DNA of 64,000 nt. It comes from Pseudomonas sp. R4-35-07. GTDB lineage: Bacteria; Pseudomonadota; Gammaproteobacteria; Pseudomonadales; Pseudomonadaceae. This document shows positions 1 through 9,162 of the stretch, piece after piece; position 1 is the first letter of the stretch, and each line of letters begins with the position of its first letter. A program made the translations under genes and the position numbers. The notes under the pieces were generated by a model that worked only from the letters and a program-made list of their open reading frames with translations, had not been told where the DNA came from and did not search any database. The stretch lies in assembly GCF_003852235.1 (NCBI RefSeq), contig NZ_CP027732.1:2976001-3040000 (forward strand), written 5' to 3'.

Positions 1-1
1 G

Positions 2-652
2 GAGTTCACCTCGCCGAGCACCACCCGCGTCATGCTGAGTGAGAATTACCGTAGCCACCAACACATCATCGACGCTGCCGAGCACATCGTGCGCAGTGCC
101 CCGGCCATTCCCGGCAAGAAGGCGAAGGCCGCTGGCGAGCCCAGGCCCTTGGTGCCCGTGGTGGTGCTGGAGCGCGACGACGCGGCGTTGGCCCGGTAGT
201 TGATCGAGCACTATCAGCGGGGCGATACAGTATTAATGTTGTATCGAAAAAGCAGCGATAAGCTGTTGATAAAAGAGCATATTCAGGCGGTAGTTAATCT
301 GGATTCCAGCTTGCCGCCCCAGGCGCGCAGGCTGAAACAGCTGACCTACCACAGCGCCAAGGGCCTGCAGGCGGATGCGGTGTTTCTACTCGGGGATTGC
401 CAACACCTGACCAGCTCGCCTTACAAGAACCAGGTCTACCGTATGGCGGGCCTGGGCAAGGATGGCGACAGTGAGGCGTACGACAACGCTCAAAAAGACG
501 AAGTGCTGCGCCTGGCCTACGTCGGCATCACTCGCGCGGTCAGCCACTGTTATTGGTATGTGGAAAAGCCCGAAGGCCAGGCGGTGAATGTGCCAAGGGC
601 ATCGGAGCAAGTAGACGGCAGGAAAGTATTTTTTGAAGATTTGCGCGGTTAA
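2..652 (+). pseudogene. UvrD/REP-family helicase, C-terminal part, interrupted by an in-frame amber codon
   Basis: The frame opening at base 2 reads through helicase superfamily I motifs: NYRSHQHI (motif IV region) near the window edge, TYHSAKGLQADAVFLL (motif V) and RLAYVGITRA (motif VI), and ends at 650-652. A TAG at 197-199 splits it; both sides stay in the same frame and both match the family, so one C-to-T change of a CAG codon would explain it. The 5' end lies outside the window. A TTG directly after the TAG could in principle restart a 150-residue fragment, but that lacks the Walker motifs. It is either a decayed gene or a sequencing error; the family call is firm, the pseudogene status less so. 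Confidence 0.7.
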
Positions 653-653
653 T

Positions 654-741
654 GTGGGAGGGGGCTTGCCCCCGATGGCGGTGTGCCAGTCGACCTTTCA
701 GTGGCTGACCCAGCGCTATCGGGGGCAAGCCCCCTCCCACA
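654..741. repeat. REP pair (REPIN-like), GGGGGCTTGCCCCC type
   Basis: Two inverted arms GTGGGAGGGGGCTTGCCCC and its complement enclose about 35 nt, starting right after the helicase stop codon. The same element recurs at 12141, 16919, 21357 and 39909. Such REP doublets are common between pseudomonad genes. It may also act as a bidirectional terminator. Confidence 0.85.
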
Positions 742-770
742 ATTGGATTTCACAGGTCTGCGGATATTGA

Positions 771-1043
771 TCAGGCCCGCAACGACAGAGGCGGCACAAA
801 ACACTCCAGCTCAGCCTCCACCGCCTCGATAATGCGCTCCACATCGGCGGCGTTCATCACGGTGGCGCAGGGAATGCCGGCGATCGCGATCAGCGTCTCG
901 CCGCTGGCCCGGTCGAACAGGCGGGCAACCATGCTGCCGGGGGCGTCCATGCTCCCTTCGAAGCCCATCGGATGAAAATGCCAGCGCATCAGCTGACAGG
1001 CGTTGGGGAATGTCACTTTGTTCATGTTGCCTACCTTGTTCAT
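771..1043 (-). CDS. Small DUF1652-type protein
   Basis: A 90-residue protein with no signal peptide or membrane segment. The middle (GSMVARLFDRASGETLIAIAGIPC) and the acidic end resemble my memory of the DUF1652 family of small Pseudomonas proteins of unknown function. ATG at 1043 has GGAAG five bases upstream; an in-frame ATG at 1025, which would give 84 residues, is also possible. It sits alone between a REP element and a divergent stretch. No function can be given. Confidence 0.6.
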   Translation of the reverse strand: MNKVGNMNKVTFPNACQLMRWHFHPMGFEGSMDAPGSMVARLFDRASGETLIAIAGIPCATVMNAADVERIIEAVEAELECFVPPLSLRA

Positions 1044-1184
1044 TGAGCGCTTCCTTTAGCTCGCGGCAGGGGCCAGGACCTTCACTAGTCATGGCATCGA
1101 ACCCTCAAAATAGCATTCGTTCGCAAGACGAGGTGTTTTTTTCAGGCCCGTTCGGCGGTTCTTTACCTGACATTGACCTGGATC

Positions 1185-1313
1185 ATGTTCCAAGCCTACG
1201 GATTGTCCAGGTCATGCTCCAATGACTGGATAAACAACATCGGCCTGCTGGCGTTGTCGGTGATTCTGTATTGCATCAGTGGCCGGTTGAGTCCGGTCTT
1301 TCAGAAATTGTAA
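1185..1313 (+). other. Short hydrophobic reading frame, possible permease remnant
   Basis: The frame ending at TAA 1311-1313 encodes DWINNIGLLALSVILYCIS followed by a short basic tail, resembling the last membrane helix of a transporter. It ends nine bases before the aminopeptidase start and has no convincing ribosome site at ATG 1185. It may be the surviving 3' end of a permease gene or a genuine 42-residue membrane peptide. I do not recognise a family. Confidence 0.3.
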
Positions 1314-1322
1314 GGAGTGGTT

Positions 1323-2447
1323 ATGCGCGCACGTCAATTGGGCATCACCCTGGGGCTGGGCACGCCTGGGAAATGGAATGCGATCACCGATGTGCCCGGC
1401 GTCCGCGTCGGCCATGCCACGCTCAACAGCGAGGTCGGCGCCAAGCAGGTACGCACAGGCGTCAGCGTGATCCAGCCGCGCCCTGGCGAAGCACGCCATC
1501 AACCCTGTTTTGCCGGGTACCACGTGCTCAACGGCAATGGCGACGCCACCGGCCTTGAGTGGATCCGCGAAGCGGGGCTGTTGACCACGCCGATAGCCAT
1601 CACCAACACCCACAGCATCGGCATCGTGCGTGACAGCTTGATCGCTCTTGAGCGTGAGCGCCTGGCTGACCCGGCGGTGTACTGGTGCATGCCGGTGGTG
1701 ATGGAAACCTATGATGGCTTGCTCAACGACATCTGGGGTCAGCATGTGCGCCCTGAGCATGTGCGTGAAGCTCTGGACAAGGCTGAGTCGGGCCCGGTGC
1801 AGGAGGGCGCGGTGGGGGGCGGCACCGGGATGATCTGCCATGAGTTCAAGGGCGGCATCGGCACGGCGTCGCGGCGGTTGCCGGCAGAGCAGGGCGGCTG
1901 GACCGTCGGCGTACTGGTGCAGGCCAACCATGGCAAGCGCCAGGAGCTGCGGATCGATGGTTATCCGGTCGGTCGCTACTTGATGCAGATCGCTTCGCCG
2001 TTCGCCGACCGCGGCACACCGGGCATGGGCTCCATCGTGGTGATCATTGCCACGGATGCGCCGCTGTTGCCCCATCAATGCCAGCGCCTGGCGCAGCGCG
2101 CCTCCATCGGTATCGCGCGCACCGGCGGCGGCACCGAGGATTCCAGCGGCGACCTGTTCCTGGCCTTCGCCACGGGTAACCAGGACTTGCCGCCCGCCGA
2201 TTACGGGCGCAGGGACTTGCCGCACAGTACGGTATTGCGCATGGTCAACACCGACCACATCTCCCCGCTGTTCAGCGCCGCCGCCGAGGCGGTGGAGGAG
2301 GCGATCATCAATGCCTTGCTGGCCGGAGAGGACATGACCACCCAGGACGGCGTCACGGTGCCGGGCCTGGCCGGCGAGACGGTATTGGAGGCGCTGCACA
2401 CATGTGGCTGGCGTAATGTCCCGGTAAAAGGGGGCAACGCAGTTTAA
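1323..2447 (+). CDS. dmpA: P1-family (DmpA-like) L-aminopeptidase / D-esterase
   Basis: A 374-residue protein of the P1/S58 family, which self-cleaves into two chains and releases N-terminal residues from small peptides, amides or beta-peptides. The N-terminus (ITDVPGVRVGHATL), the GGGTGMICHEFKGGIG block and TGGGTEDSSGDLFLAFATGN are family hallmarks; the new N-terminal nucleophile should be Ser274 or Ser275 in DSSGD. ATG 1323 is chosen because AAGGAG ends five bases before it; a GTG at 1317 lies within that site. No signal peptide is seen, so it is probably cytoplasmic. A hairpin terminator follows at 2519. Confidence 0.85.
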   Translation: MRARQLGITLGLGTPGKWNAITDVPGVRVGHATLNSEVGAKQVRTGVSVIQPRPGEARHQPCFAGYHVLNGNGDATGLEWIREAGLLTTPIAITNTHSIGIVRDSLIALERERLADPAVYWCMPVVMETYDGLLNDIWGQHVRPEHVREALDKAESGPVQEGAVGGGTGMICHEFKGGIGTASRRLPAEQGGWTVGVLVQANHGKRQELRIDGYPVGRYLMQIASPFADRGTPGMGSIVVIIATDAPLLPHQCQRLAQRASIGIARTGGGTEDSSGDLFLAFATGNQDLPPADYGRRDLPHSTVLRMVNTDHISPLFSAAAEAVEEAIINALLAGEDMTTQDGVTVPGLAGETVLEALHTCGWRNVPVKGGNAV

Positions 2448-2518
2448 TGGTGTAAGTAGTGGCTCTTTAATGTTGCCAATGACACCGTGACAATATATTG
2501 GATCCCTTATTCAAGTAG

Positions 2519-2540
2519 GCCGCGCAACTAGCGCGGCTTT
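2519..2540 (+). terminator. Rho-independent terminator after the aminopeptidase gene
   Basis: GCCGCG, a seven-base loop and CGCGGC form a perfect six-pair stem followed by TTT. Confidence 0.55.
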
Positions 2541-2795
2541 ACCTGTATTTAATATTTAAATATCGCTGCGCGCTATTCGGTCACCTAAACACAACCGTCC
2601 CCAACAAACGCTACGCACGACTTCCTCAAGTTGCATCTGGGTCAGCTTTTCCCCGCTGAAATATGTGTAGACGAAAGATTTCAAATTGTGTCAGTTTTCT
2701 TACGCCTTCAAAAGAGGTGAGTGATAGGACTATCCTCGCCCGCGAGGTTCCTATCGAACAAAGACTGATGCACTTGCAAACAAGGAAGTACGTTT
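2541..2795 (+). promoter_or_regulatory. aprA upstream region with leader hairpin and RsmA/CsrA-type site on the ribosome site
   Basis: No gene is seen here. At 2723-2755 the arms GATAGGA/TCCTATC and inner arms CCTCG/CGAGG form a long hairpin. The aprA ribosome site lies in ACAAGGAAG (2781-2789), which matches the RsmA/CsrA consensus CANGGANG. Gac/Rsm control of aprA translation is established in related pseudomonads; its action here is inferred. The -35/-10 promoter could not be assigned. Confidence 0.5.
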
Positions 2796-4229
2796 ATGTC
2801 AAAAGTAAAAGACAAGGCTATTGTATCTGCCGCGCAAGCCAGCACTGCTTACTCGCAAATCGATAGCTTCAGCCATTTGTATGACCGTGGCGGCAACCTG
2901 ACGGTCAATGGCAAACCGTCCTACAGCGTGGACCAGGCAGCCACCCAGCTGTTGCGGGATGGCGCCGCGTACCGGGACTTTGATGGCAACGGCAAGATCG
3001 ATCTGACCTATACCTGCCTCACCTCGGCATCCTCGAGCACCATGAACAAACATGGCATCTCGGGCTTCAGCCAATTCAACGCCCAGCAGAAAGCACAGGC
3101 CGCACTGGCCATGCAATCCTGGTCGGATGTTGCCAATGTGACATTTACCGAAAAGGCTTCCGGCGGTGACGCACACATGACCTTCGGCAACTACAGCGGC
3201 GGCCAGGATGGCGCGGCGGCTTTCGCCTACCTGCCCGGCACCGGTGCAGGCTACGACGGCACGTCGTGGTACCTGACCAACAACAGCTACACGCCGAACA
3301 AAACCCCGGACCTGAACAACTATGGCCGGCAGACCCTGACCCACGAAATCGGCCACACCCTGGGCCTGGCTCACCCTGGCGACTACAACGCCGGGAATGG
3401 CAACCCGACCTATAACGACGCGACCTATGGACAGGACACGCGTGGCTATAGCGTCATGAGTTACTGGAGCGAGAGCAACACTAACCAGAACTTCAGCAAA
3501 GGCGGGGTCGAGGCTTACGCTTCCGGTCCGCTGATCGACGATATCGCCGCGATCCAGAAGCTCTACGGTGCCAACCTCAATACCCGCGCCGGTGACACCA
3601 CCTACGGTTTCAACTCCAACGCCGGGCGCGATTTCCTCAGCGCCACGTCCAATGCCGACAAGCTGGTGTTCTCGGTATGGGACGGTGGTGGCAATGACAC
3701 CCTGGACTTCTCCGGCTTCACGCAAAACCAGAAGATCAACCTCAATGCCACCTCGTTCTCCGATGTCGGCGGCCTGGTGGGCAACGTTTCCATCGCCAAG
3801 GGCGTGACGGTCGAGAACGCCTTCGGTGGCGCGGGCAACGACCTGATCATTGGTAACCAGGCCGCCAACCTCATCAAGGGCGGGGCCGGCAACGACCTCA
3901 TCTACGGTGGCGGCGGTGCGGACCAACTGTGGGGCGGCGCCGGCAGCGACACCTTTGTGTTCGGTGCCGTGTCCGATTCCAAGCCAGGAGCGGCGGACAA
4001 GATCTTTGACTTCACCTCAGGTTCGGACAAGATCGACCTGTCCGGTATCACCAAAGGCGCGGGCGTGAGCTTCGTCAACGCGTTTACCGGGCATGCCGGC
4101 GACGCGGTGCTGTCCTACGCATCAGGTACTAACCTGGGTACGTTGGCCGTTGACTTCTCCGGGCACGGCGTGGCGGATTTCCTCGTCACCACCGTTGGCC
4201 AGGCGGCTGCCAGCGACATCGTGGCGTGA
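2796..4229 (+). CDS. aprA: Alkaline metalloprotease AprA/AprX (serralysin)
   Basis: A 477-residue secreted zinc protease of family M10B. The zinc site [11 protein letters not shown] is at about residues 183-193 and the Met-turn SVMSYW follows about 40 residues later. Glycine-rich RTX repeats ([30 protein letters not shown]) at about 343-385 bind calcium and fold after export. There is no Sec signal; the C-terminus ends in small and hydrophobic residues (DIVA) as expected for a type I secretion substrate. Length matches the family. Inhibitor and exporter genes follow. In milk-spoilage pseudomonads this is the heat-stable protease AprX. Confidence 0.97.
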   Translation: MSKVKDKAIVSAAQASTAYSQIDSFSHLYDRGGNLTVNGKPSYSVDQAATQLLRDGAAYRDFDGNGKIDLTYTCLTSASSSTMNKHGISGFSQFNAQQKAQAALAMQSWSDVANVTFTEKASGGDAHMTFGNYSGGQDGAAAFAYLPGTGAGYDGTSWYLTNNSYTPNKTPDLNNYGRQTLTHEIGHTLGLAHPGDYNAGNGNPTYNDATYGQDTRGYSVMSYWSESNTNQNFSKGGVEAYASGPLIDDIAAIQKLYGANLNTRAGDTTYGFNSNAGRDFLSATSNADKLVFSVWDGGGNDTLDFSGFTQNQKINLNATSFSDVGGLVGNVSIAKGVTVENAFGGAGNDLIIGNQAANLIKGGAGNDLIYGGGGADQLWGGAGSDTFVFGAVSDSKPGAADKIFDFTSGSDKIDLSGITKGAGVSFVNAFTGHAGDAVLSYASGTNLGTLAVDFSGHGVADFLVTTVGQAAASDIVA

Positions 4230-4235
4230 TGTAAA

Positions 4236-4257
4236 GCGCGGCGCTCCGGCGCCGCGC
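4236..4257 (+). other. GC-rich intercistronic hairpin between aprA and aprI
   Basis: A perfect nine-pair stem (GCGCGGCGC / GCGCCGCGC) closed by a TCCG tetraloop, without a T run. It may stabilise the aprA transcript end or partly attenuate downstream transcription. Confidence 0.6.
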
Positions 4258-4276
4258 TCCAGGATGGAGCCAGGCA

Positions 4277-4633
4277 ATGCAGCGTTTTTCCAAAGGGGTC
4301 ACCCTATTGATCGTGTCGGCAGGAGCCCATGCAATGGCGAGCAGTCTTGTTTTACCCACTACCGCACAGTTGGCGGGGCATTGGCAGTTGCACCAGGATG
4401 ACCAGGTGTGTGCGCTGGACCTGCTCGAGCAGCCCAACAGCCTGGGGGGCGATGTGGCGTGTGCCGCGCAATGGCTGGGCGATAAACCGCTGACGTGGTC
4501 GCCGACGCCGGACGGCATCTGGCTGATGAATGCCGAAGGCAGTGGCATTACGCACTTGAATCGCCAGAAGGAAGGCGAATATCAGGCCCGCACTAAATCT
4601 GGAGCCATCGTGGTGCTGCAACGTACACCTTAG
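4277..4633 (+). CDS. aprI: Alkaline protease inhibitor (Inh/AprI)
   Basis: A 118-residue periplasmic protein with an N-terminal signal peptide ending near AHAMA. It resembles the Inh family, small beta-barrels that insert their N-terminus into the serralysin active site and protect the periplasm from stray protease. Two cysteines about 17 residues apart (VCALDL, VACAAQ) fit the single family disulfide. GGAG lies seven bases before ATG 4277. It sits between protease and exporter genes as in other fluorescent pseudomonads. Confidence 0.9.
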   Translation: MQRFSKGVTLLIVSAGAHAMASSLVLPTTAQLAGHWQLHQDDQVCALDLLEQPNSLGGDVACAAQWLGDKPLTWSPTPDGIWLMNAEGSGITHLNRQKEGEYQARTKSGAIVVLQRTP

Positions 4634-4639
4634 TTTCAG

Positions 4640-4655
4640 GTTATAAGCTTATAAC
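4640..4655. promoter_or_regulatory. Perfect 16-bp palindrome upstream of aprD
   Basis: GTTATAAGCTTATAAC is perfectly symmetric and AT-rich, and lies seven bases after the aprI stop in a 104-base gap before aprD. It could be a protein-binding site or a cruciform; it lacks a terminator-like T run. Confidence 0.35.
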
Positions 4656-4737
4656 TTCATTTATTAGTTGGCCGCCCGCTATTCAGGGGGTAGGGCAACT
4701 AGTGCGCGTACTTTGGGTTCATGGAAGATAAGAAGAT

Positions 4738-6489
4738 ATGGCCAAGCCCCATACCGTTGCACCCTTGTTCAAGGCGCTGGGTGAATACAAGAGCATCTTG
4801 ATCAGCGTTTGCTGTTTTACCGCGCTGATTAACCTGTTGATGCTGGTGCCCTCGATTTACATGCTGCAAGTGTACGACCGCGTGCTGTCCTCCCAGAATG
4901 AAACCACCCTGGTGATGTTGACGTTGATGGTCGTGGGGTTCTTTGCGTTTATAGGCCTGCTGGAAGTTATCCGCAGTTTTATCGTGATCCGCATCGGCGC
5001 CCAGTTGGAGCGGCGGTTCAACTTGCGCGTGTACACAGCCGCATTCGAACGCAACCTGCAACGTGGGCAGGGGCACGCCGGGCAGTCCCTGGGCGACCTG
5101 ACCCATATTCGCCAGTTCATTACCGGGCCTGCGTTATTCGCGTTTTTCGATGCACCGTGGTTTCCCATCTACCTGTTCGTGATTTTCCTGTTCAACCTGT
5201 GGCTCGGCGTGTTGGCCACGGCCGGCGCGGTGCTTTTGATTGCACTGGCCTGCCTCAACGAATATCTGACCAAAAAGCCCCTGGGCGAAGCCAGCGGTTA
5301 TTCCCAACAGTCGACTCAGTTGGCCACCAGCCATTTGCACAATGCCGAAACCATCCAGGCCATGGGCATGCTCGGCGCGCTGCGCCAGCGCTGGTTCGCG
5401 GTGCATTCGCAGTTTCTCGCCTTGCAGAACAAGGCCAGCGACACCGGTTCGGTGATCACCTCCCTGAGCAAATCTCTGCGCCTTTGCCTGCAATCCTTGG
5501 TGTTGGGCCTCGGTGCGCTGCTGGTGATCAAGGGCGATATGACCGCCGGGATGATGATCGCCGGTTCCATCCTGATGGGCCGGGTACTCAGCCCCATCGA
5601 CCAGTTGATCGCCGTGTGGAAGCAATGGAGTTCGGCCAAGCTGGCCTACCAGCGCCTCGACGAGCTGCTGCGCGAATTCCCGCCGCAGGCCGAGCAGATG
5701 GCCTTGCCGGCGCCCAACGGCCAGGTCAGCTTCGAACAGGTCAGCGCCGGCCCGCCGGGTCGGAGCCTGGCGACCCTGCACCACGTCAACTTCAACCTCG
5801 GCGCCGGTGAAGTGCTCGGTGTGCTCGGCGCCTCGGGTTCCGGTAAATCCACCCTGGCGCGCGTACTGGTAGGCGTGTGGCCGACCCTGGCCGGCACCGT
5901 GCGCCTGGACGGCGCGGATATTCACCGCTGGGACCGCGACGACCTCGGCCCGCATATCGGCTACTTGCCCCAGGACATCGAACTGTTCAGCGGCAGCATC
6001 GCCGACAACATCGCGCGCTTTCGCCAAGCCGACCCGCAGCTTGTGGTGAAGGCGGCGCAACAGGCCGGGGTGCACGAGTTGATCCTGCGCCTGCCCCAAG
6101 GCTACGACACCCTGCTGGGCGACAACGGCGGCGGCCTGTCCGGCGGGCAGAAGCAACGCGTGGCCCTGGCCCGCGCACTGTATGGCGGCCCGCGCCTGAT
6201 CGTGCTGGATGAGCCCAACTCCAATCTCGACACCGTCGGCGAAGCGGCGTTGGCCAGCGCCATTATGCAGATGAAGGCCCAGGGCAGCAGCGTGGTGCTG
6301 GTGACGCACCGTTCCTCCGCATTGGCTCAGGCTGACAAGTTGCTGATCCTCAACGAAGGCCAGTTGCAGGCCTTCGGACCCAGTCAGGAAGTGCTGCGCG
6401 CGTTGTCCGGGCAGCAGGAGGCACCGAAGGAAAAAACCGGCGTCAGCTTTAGTCGCCAGTATCAGGCCGGAAGGAATCCAGGCGCATGA
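4738..6489 (+). CDS. aprD: Type I secretion ABC transporter AprD
   Basis: A 583-residue inner-membrane exporter with an N-terminal membrane domain (about 20-310) and a C-terminal ATPase. Walker A GASGSGKST is near residue 365, the signature LSGGQKQR near 466 and Walker B LIVLDEP near 487. It has no C39 peptidase domain, as usual for exporters of RTX proteins with C-terminal signals. It overlaps aprE by four bases (ATGA), so the two are translationally coupled. It powers export of AprA and probably of the lipase LipA. Confidence 0.95.
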   Translation: MAKPHTVAPLFKALGEYKSILISVCCFTALINLLMLVPSIYMLQVYDRVLSSQNETTLVMLTLMVVGFFAFIGLLEVIRSFIVIRIGAQLERRFNLRVYTAAFERNLQRGQGHAGQSLGDLTHIRQFITGPALFAFFDAPWFPIYLFVIFLFNLWLGVLATAGAVLLIALACLNEYLTKKPLGEASGYSQQSTQLATSHLHNAETIQAMGMLGALRQRWFAVHSQFLALQNKASDTGSVITSLSKSLRLCLQSLVLGLGALLVIKGDMTAGMMIAGSILMGRVLSPIDQLIAVWKQWSSAKLAYQRLDELLREFPPQAEQMALPAPNGQVSFEQVSAGPPGRSLATLHHVNFNLGAGEVLGVLGASGSGKSTLARVLVGVWPTLAGTVRLDGADIHRWDRDDLGPHIGYLPQDIELFSGSIADNIARFRQADPQLVVKAAQQAGVHELILRLPQGYDTLLGDNGGGLSGGQKQRVALARALYGGPRLIVLDEPNSNLDTVGEAALASAIMQMKAQGSSVVLVTHRSSALAQADKLLILNEGQLQAFGPSQEVLRALSGQQEAPKEKTGVSFSRQYQAGRNPGA

Positions 6490-7787
6490 GCAGCCTTATA
6501 GTTGAACAACACGACGCACGTTTCTTCGTCCGCATGGGCTGGCTGCTGACCGTGGTCGGCGCCGGCGGTTTTTTCCTCTGGGCCAGCCTGGCGCCGCTGG
6601 ATCAAGGCATTCCGGTGCAGGGCACGGTGGTGGTGTCGGGCAAGCGCAAGGCCGTGCAAACCCTCAGCCCCGGCGTGGTCAGCCGGATTCTGGTGCGCGA
6701 AGGCGAGGCCGTGAAGCAAGGCCAGCCGCTGTTTCGCCTCGACCAGACCCAGCACCAGGCCGACGTGCAGTCGCTGCAAGCCCAATACCGCATGGCCTGG
6801 GCCAGCGCTGCGCGCTGGCAGAGCGAACGTGACAACCTGCCAGGTGTGCGCTTTCCGGCCGAACTGAGCGCCAACCCCGACCCGGCCCTGGCGCTGGTGC
6901 TCGAAGGCCAACGCCAACTGTTCAGCAGTCGGCGCGAAGCCTTTGCCCGTGAGCAGGCCGGCATCCGTGCAAGCATCGATGGCGCCACCTCGCAGTTGGG
7001 CGGCATGCGCCGCGCCCGCAGTGACTTGAGCGCCCAGGCGCAATCCCTGCGTGAGCAACTGAGCAACCTGCAACCCCTGGCCGACAACGGCTACATCCCG
7101 CGCAACCGCCTGATGGACTATCAGCGCCAGTTGTCCCAGGTGCAGCAGGACCTGGCGCAAAACGCCGGCGAGACTGGCCGCGTCGAGCAGGGCATTGTCG
7201 AGTCGCGCCTCAAATTGCAGCAGCACACCGAGGAATATCAGAAGGAAGTGCGCAGCCAACTGGCCGATGCGCAACTGCGCAGTCTGACCCTGGAGCAGCA
7301 ACTGACCTCCGCCGGGTTCGACCTGCAGCACAGCGAAATCAACGCGCCGGCCGACGGCATCGCGGTCAACCTCAGCGTACACACCGAAGGCGCCGTGGTG
7401 CGGGCCGGTGAAACTCTGCTGGAGATCGTGCCCCAAGGCACGCGCCTGGAAGTGGAAGGGCACTTGCCGGTGCACCTGGTGGACAAGGTCGGCACGCACC
7501 TGCCGGTGGACATCCTCTTCACCGCCTTCAACCAGAGCCGCACCCCGCGCGTGCCGGGGGAGGTGAGCCTGATTTCCGCCGACCAGATGCTCGATGAAAA
7601 GACCGGCGCCCCCTATTACGTGCTGCGCACCACGGTCAGCGAGGCAGCGCTGGAAAAACTCCACGGCCTGGTGATCAAACCGGGCATGCCCGCCGAGATG
7701 TTCGTGCGCACCGGCGAGCGCTCGTTGCTCAATTACCTGTTCAAGCCGCTGCTCGACCGCGCCGGCTCCGCGTTGACCGAGGAATGA
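6486..7787 (+). CDS. aprE: Type I secretion membrane-fusion protein AprE
   Basis: A 433-residue HlyD-family periplasmic adaptor. One membrane helix lies near residues 18-38, followed by a split lipoyl domain (around VQTLSPGVVSRILVREG) and long coiled-coil arms rich in Q, L and E (about 90-260). The C-terminal half (SEINAPADGIAVNLSVHTEG and beyond) is the second lipoyl half and beta-barrel. It links AprD to AprF. The start overlaps the aprD stop and the end overlaps aprF. Confidence 0.95.
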   Translation: MSSLIVEQHDARFFVRMGWLLTVVGAGGFFLWASLAPLDQGIPVQGTVVVSGKRKAVQTLSPGVVSRILVREGEAVKQGQPLFRLDQTQHQADVQSLQAQYRMAWASAARWQSERDNLPGVRFPAELSANPDPALALVLEGQRQLFSSRREAFAREQAGIRASIDGATSQLGGMRRARSDLSAQAQSLREQLSNLQPLADNGYIPRNRLMDYQRQLSQVQQDLAQNAGETGRVEQGIVESRLKLQQHTEEYQKEVRSQLADAQLRSLTLEQQLTSAGFDLQHSEINAPADGIAVNLSVHTEGAVVRAGETLLEIVPQGTRLEVEGHLPVHLVDKVGTHLPVDILFTAFNQSRTPRVPGEVSLISADQMLDEKTGAPYYVLRTTVSEAALEKLHGLVIKPGMPAEMFVRTGERSLLNYLFKPLLDRAGSALTEE

Positions 7788-9130
7788 GCATGAAACCTGT
7801 GTTCATCGCCTTGCTGTTCAGCTGCGCCAGCGCGCACGCCGCCATGGGCCCGTTCGATGTGTACGAGCAAGCCCTGCGCAATGACCCGGTGTTCCTCGGC
7901 GCGATCAAGGAGCGCGACGCCGGCCTGGAAAATCGCACCATCGGCCGCGCCGGCTTGTTGCCCAGGCTGTCGTACAACTACAACAAGGGCCGCAACAATT
8001 CCGAAGCGCACCTGCCCGATGGGCGCGGTGGCAGCTATCGCGACGACCGCAACTACAACAGCTACGGCTCCACCTTCAGCCTGCAACAGCCGCTGTTCGA
8101 CTACGAAGCCTATGCCAACTACCGCAAGGGCGTGGCCCAGGCGCTGTTTGCCGATGAAAGCTTTCGCGACAAGAGCCAGGCGCTGCTGGTGCGGGTGTTG
8201 AGCTACTACACCCAGGCGCTGTTCGCCCAGGACCAGATCGACATCGCCCGCGCCAAAAAGAAAGCCTTCGAGCAACAGTTCCAACAGAACCAGCACCTGT
8301 TCCAGCAAGGCGAGGGCACCCGCACCGATATTCTCGAGGCGGAATCGCGTTATGAGCTGGCCACCGCCGAAGAGATCCAGGCCCTGGATGAGCAGGATGC
8401 GTCCCTGCGCGAGCTGGGTGCGTTGATTGGCGTGCAAAGCGTCAACATCGACGACCTGGCACCGCTGAACCAGGGTTTCGCCGCGTTCACCCTATCGCCG
8501 GCCAACTATGACACCTGGCATGAACTGGCAATCAGCAACAACCCGACGCTCGCCTCCCAGCGCCAGGCCCTGGAAGTGGCGCGCTATGAAGTGGAGCGCA
8601 ACCGCGCCGGGCATTTGCCCAAGGTCACTGCGTACGCCAGTTCGCGCAAGCAGGAGTCCGACAGCGGCAACACCTACAACCAGCGCTACGACACCAACAC
8701 CATCGGCGTCGAAGTCAGCGTGCCGCTGTATGCCGGTGGCGGCATCTCGGCGTCCACGCGCCAGGCCAGCCGCGCCATGGAACAGGCCGAGTACGAGCTG
8801 GAAGGCAAGACCCGCGAAACCCTGATCGAACTGCGCCGCCAGTTCAGCGCGTGCCTGTCGGGGGTGAGCAAGCTGCGCGCCTATCAAAAAGCCCTGGCTT
8901 CCGCCGAGGCGCTGGTGGTGTCGACCAAGCACAGCATCCTGGGCGGCGAGCGGGTCAACCTTGATGCATTGAATGCCGAGCAGCAGCTCTACAGCACCCG
9001 CCGCGACCTCGCCCAGGCGCGGTACGACTACCTGATGGCCTGGACCAAATTGCACTACTACGCGGGCAACTTGCGTGACACCGACCTGGCCAAGGTGGAT
9101 GAAGCCTTCGGCCCGGAGAGAAAGCTGTAA
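7784..9130 (+). CDS. aprF: Type I secretion outer-membrane channel AprF
   Basis: A 448-residue TolC-family outer-membrane channel. The signal peptide is MKPVFIALLFSCASAHA; the mature protein has two internally similar halves with coiled coils, typical of the trimeric tunnel. ATG 7784 overlaps the aprE stop; a second ATG two codons later (7790) could equally be used and would give a cleaner signal peptide. It completes the AprDEF exporter. Confidence 0.94.
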   Translation: MSMKPVFIALLFSCASAHAAMGPFDVYEQALRNDPVFLGAIKERDAGLENRTIGRAGLLPRLSYNYNKGRNNSEAHLPDGRGGSYRDDRNYNSYGSTFSLQQPLFDYEAYANYRKGVAQALFADESFRDKSQALLVRVLSYYTQALFAQDQIDIARAKKKAFEQQFQQNQHLFQQGEGTRTDILEAESRYELATAEEIQALDEQDASLRELGALIGVQSVNIDDLAPLNQGFAAFTLSPANYDTWHELAISNNPTLASQRQALEVARYEVERNRAGHLPKVTAYASSRKQESDSGNTYNQRYDTNTIGVEVSVPLYAGGGISASTRQASRAMEQAEYELEGKTRETLIELRRQFSACLSGVSKLRAYQKALASAEALVVSTKHSILGGERVNLDALNAEQQLYSTRRDLAQARYDYLMAWTKLHYYAGNLRDTDLAKVDEAFGPERKL

Positions 9131-9162
9131 GGGCGGCAATAACAATAAACAGGAGTGTACGG

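Noticed and set aside
1212..2399. 395-codon minus-strand frame over the aminopeptidase
   Set aside because: Shadow frame; the plus-strand frame has a ribosome site and family motifs.
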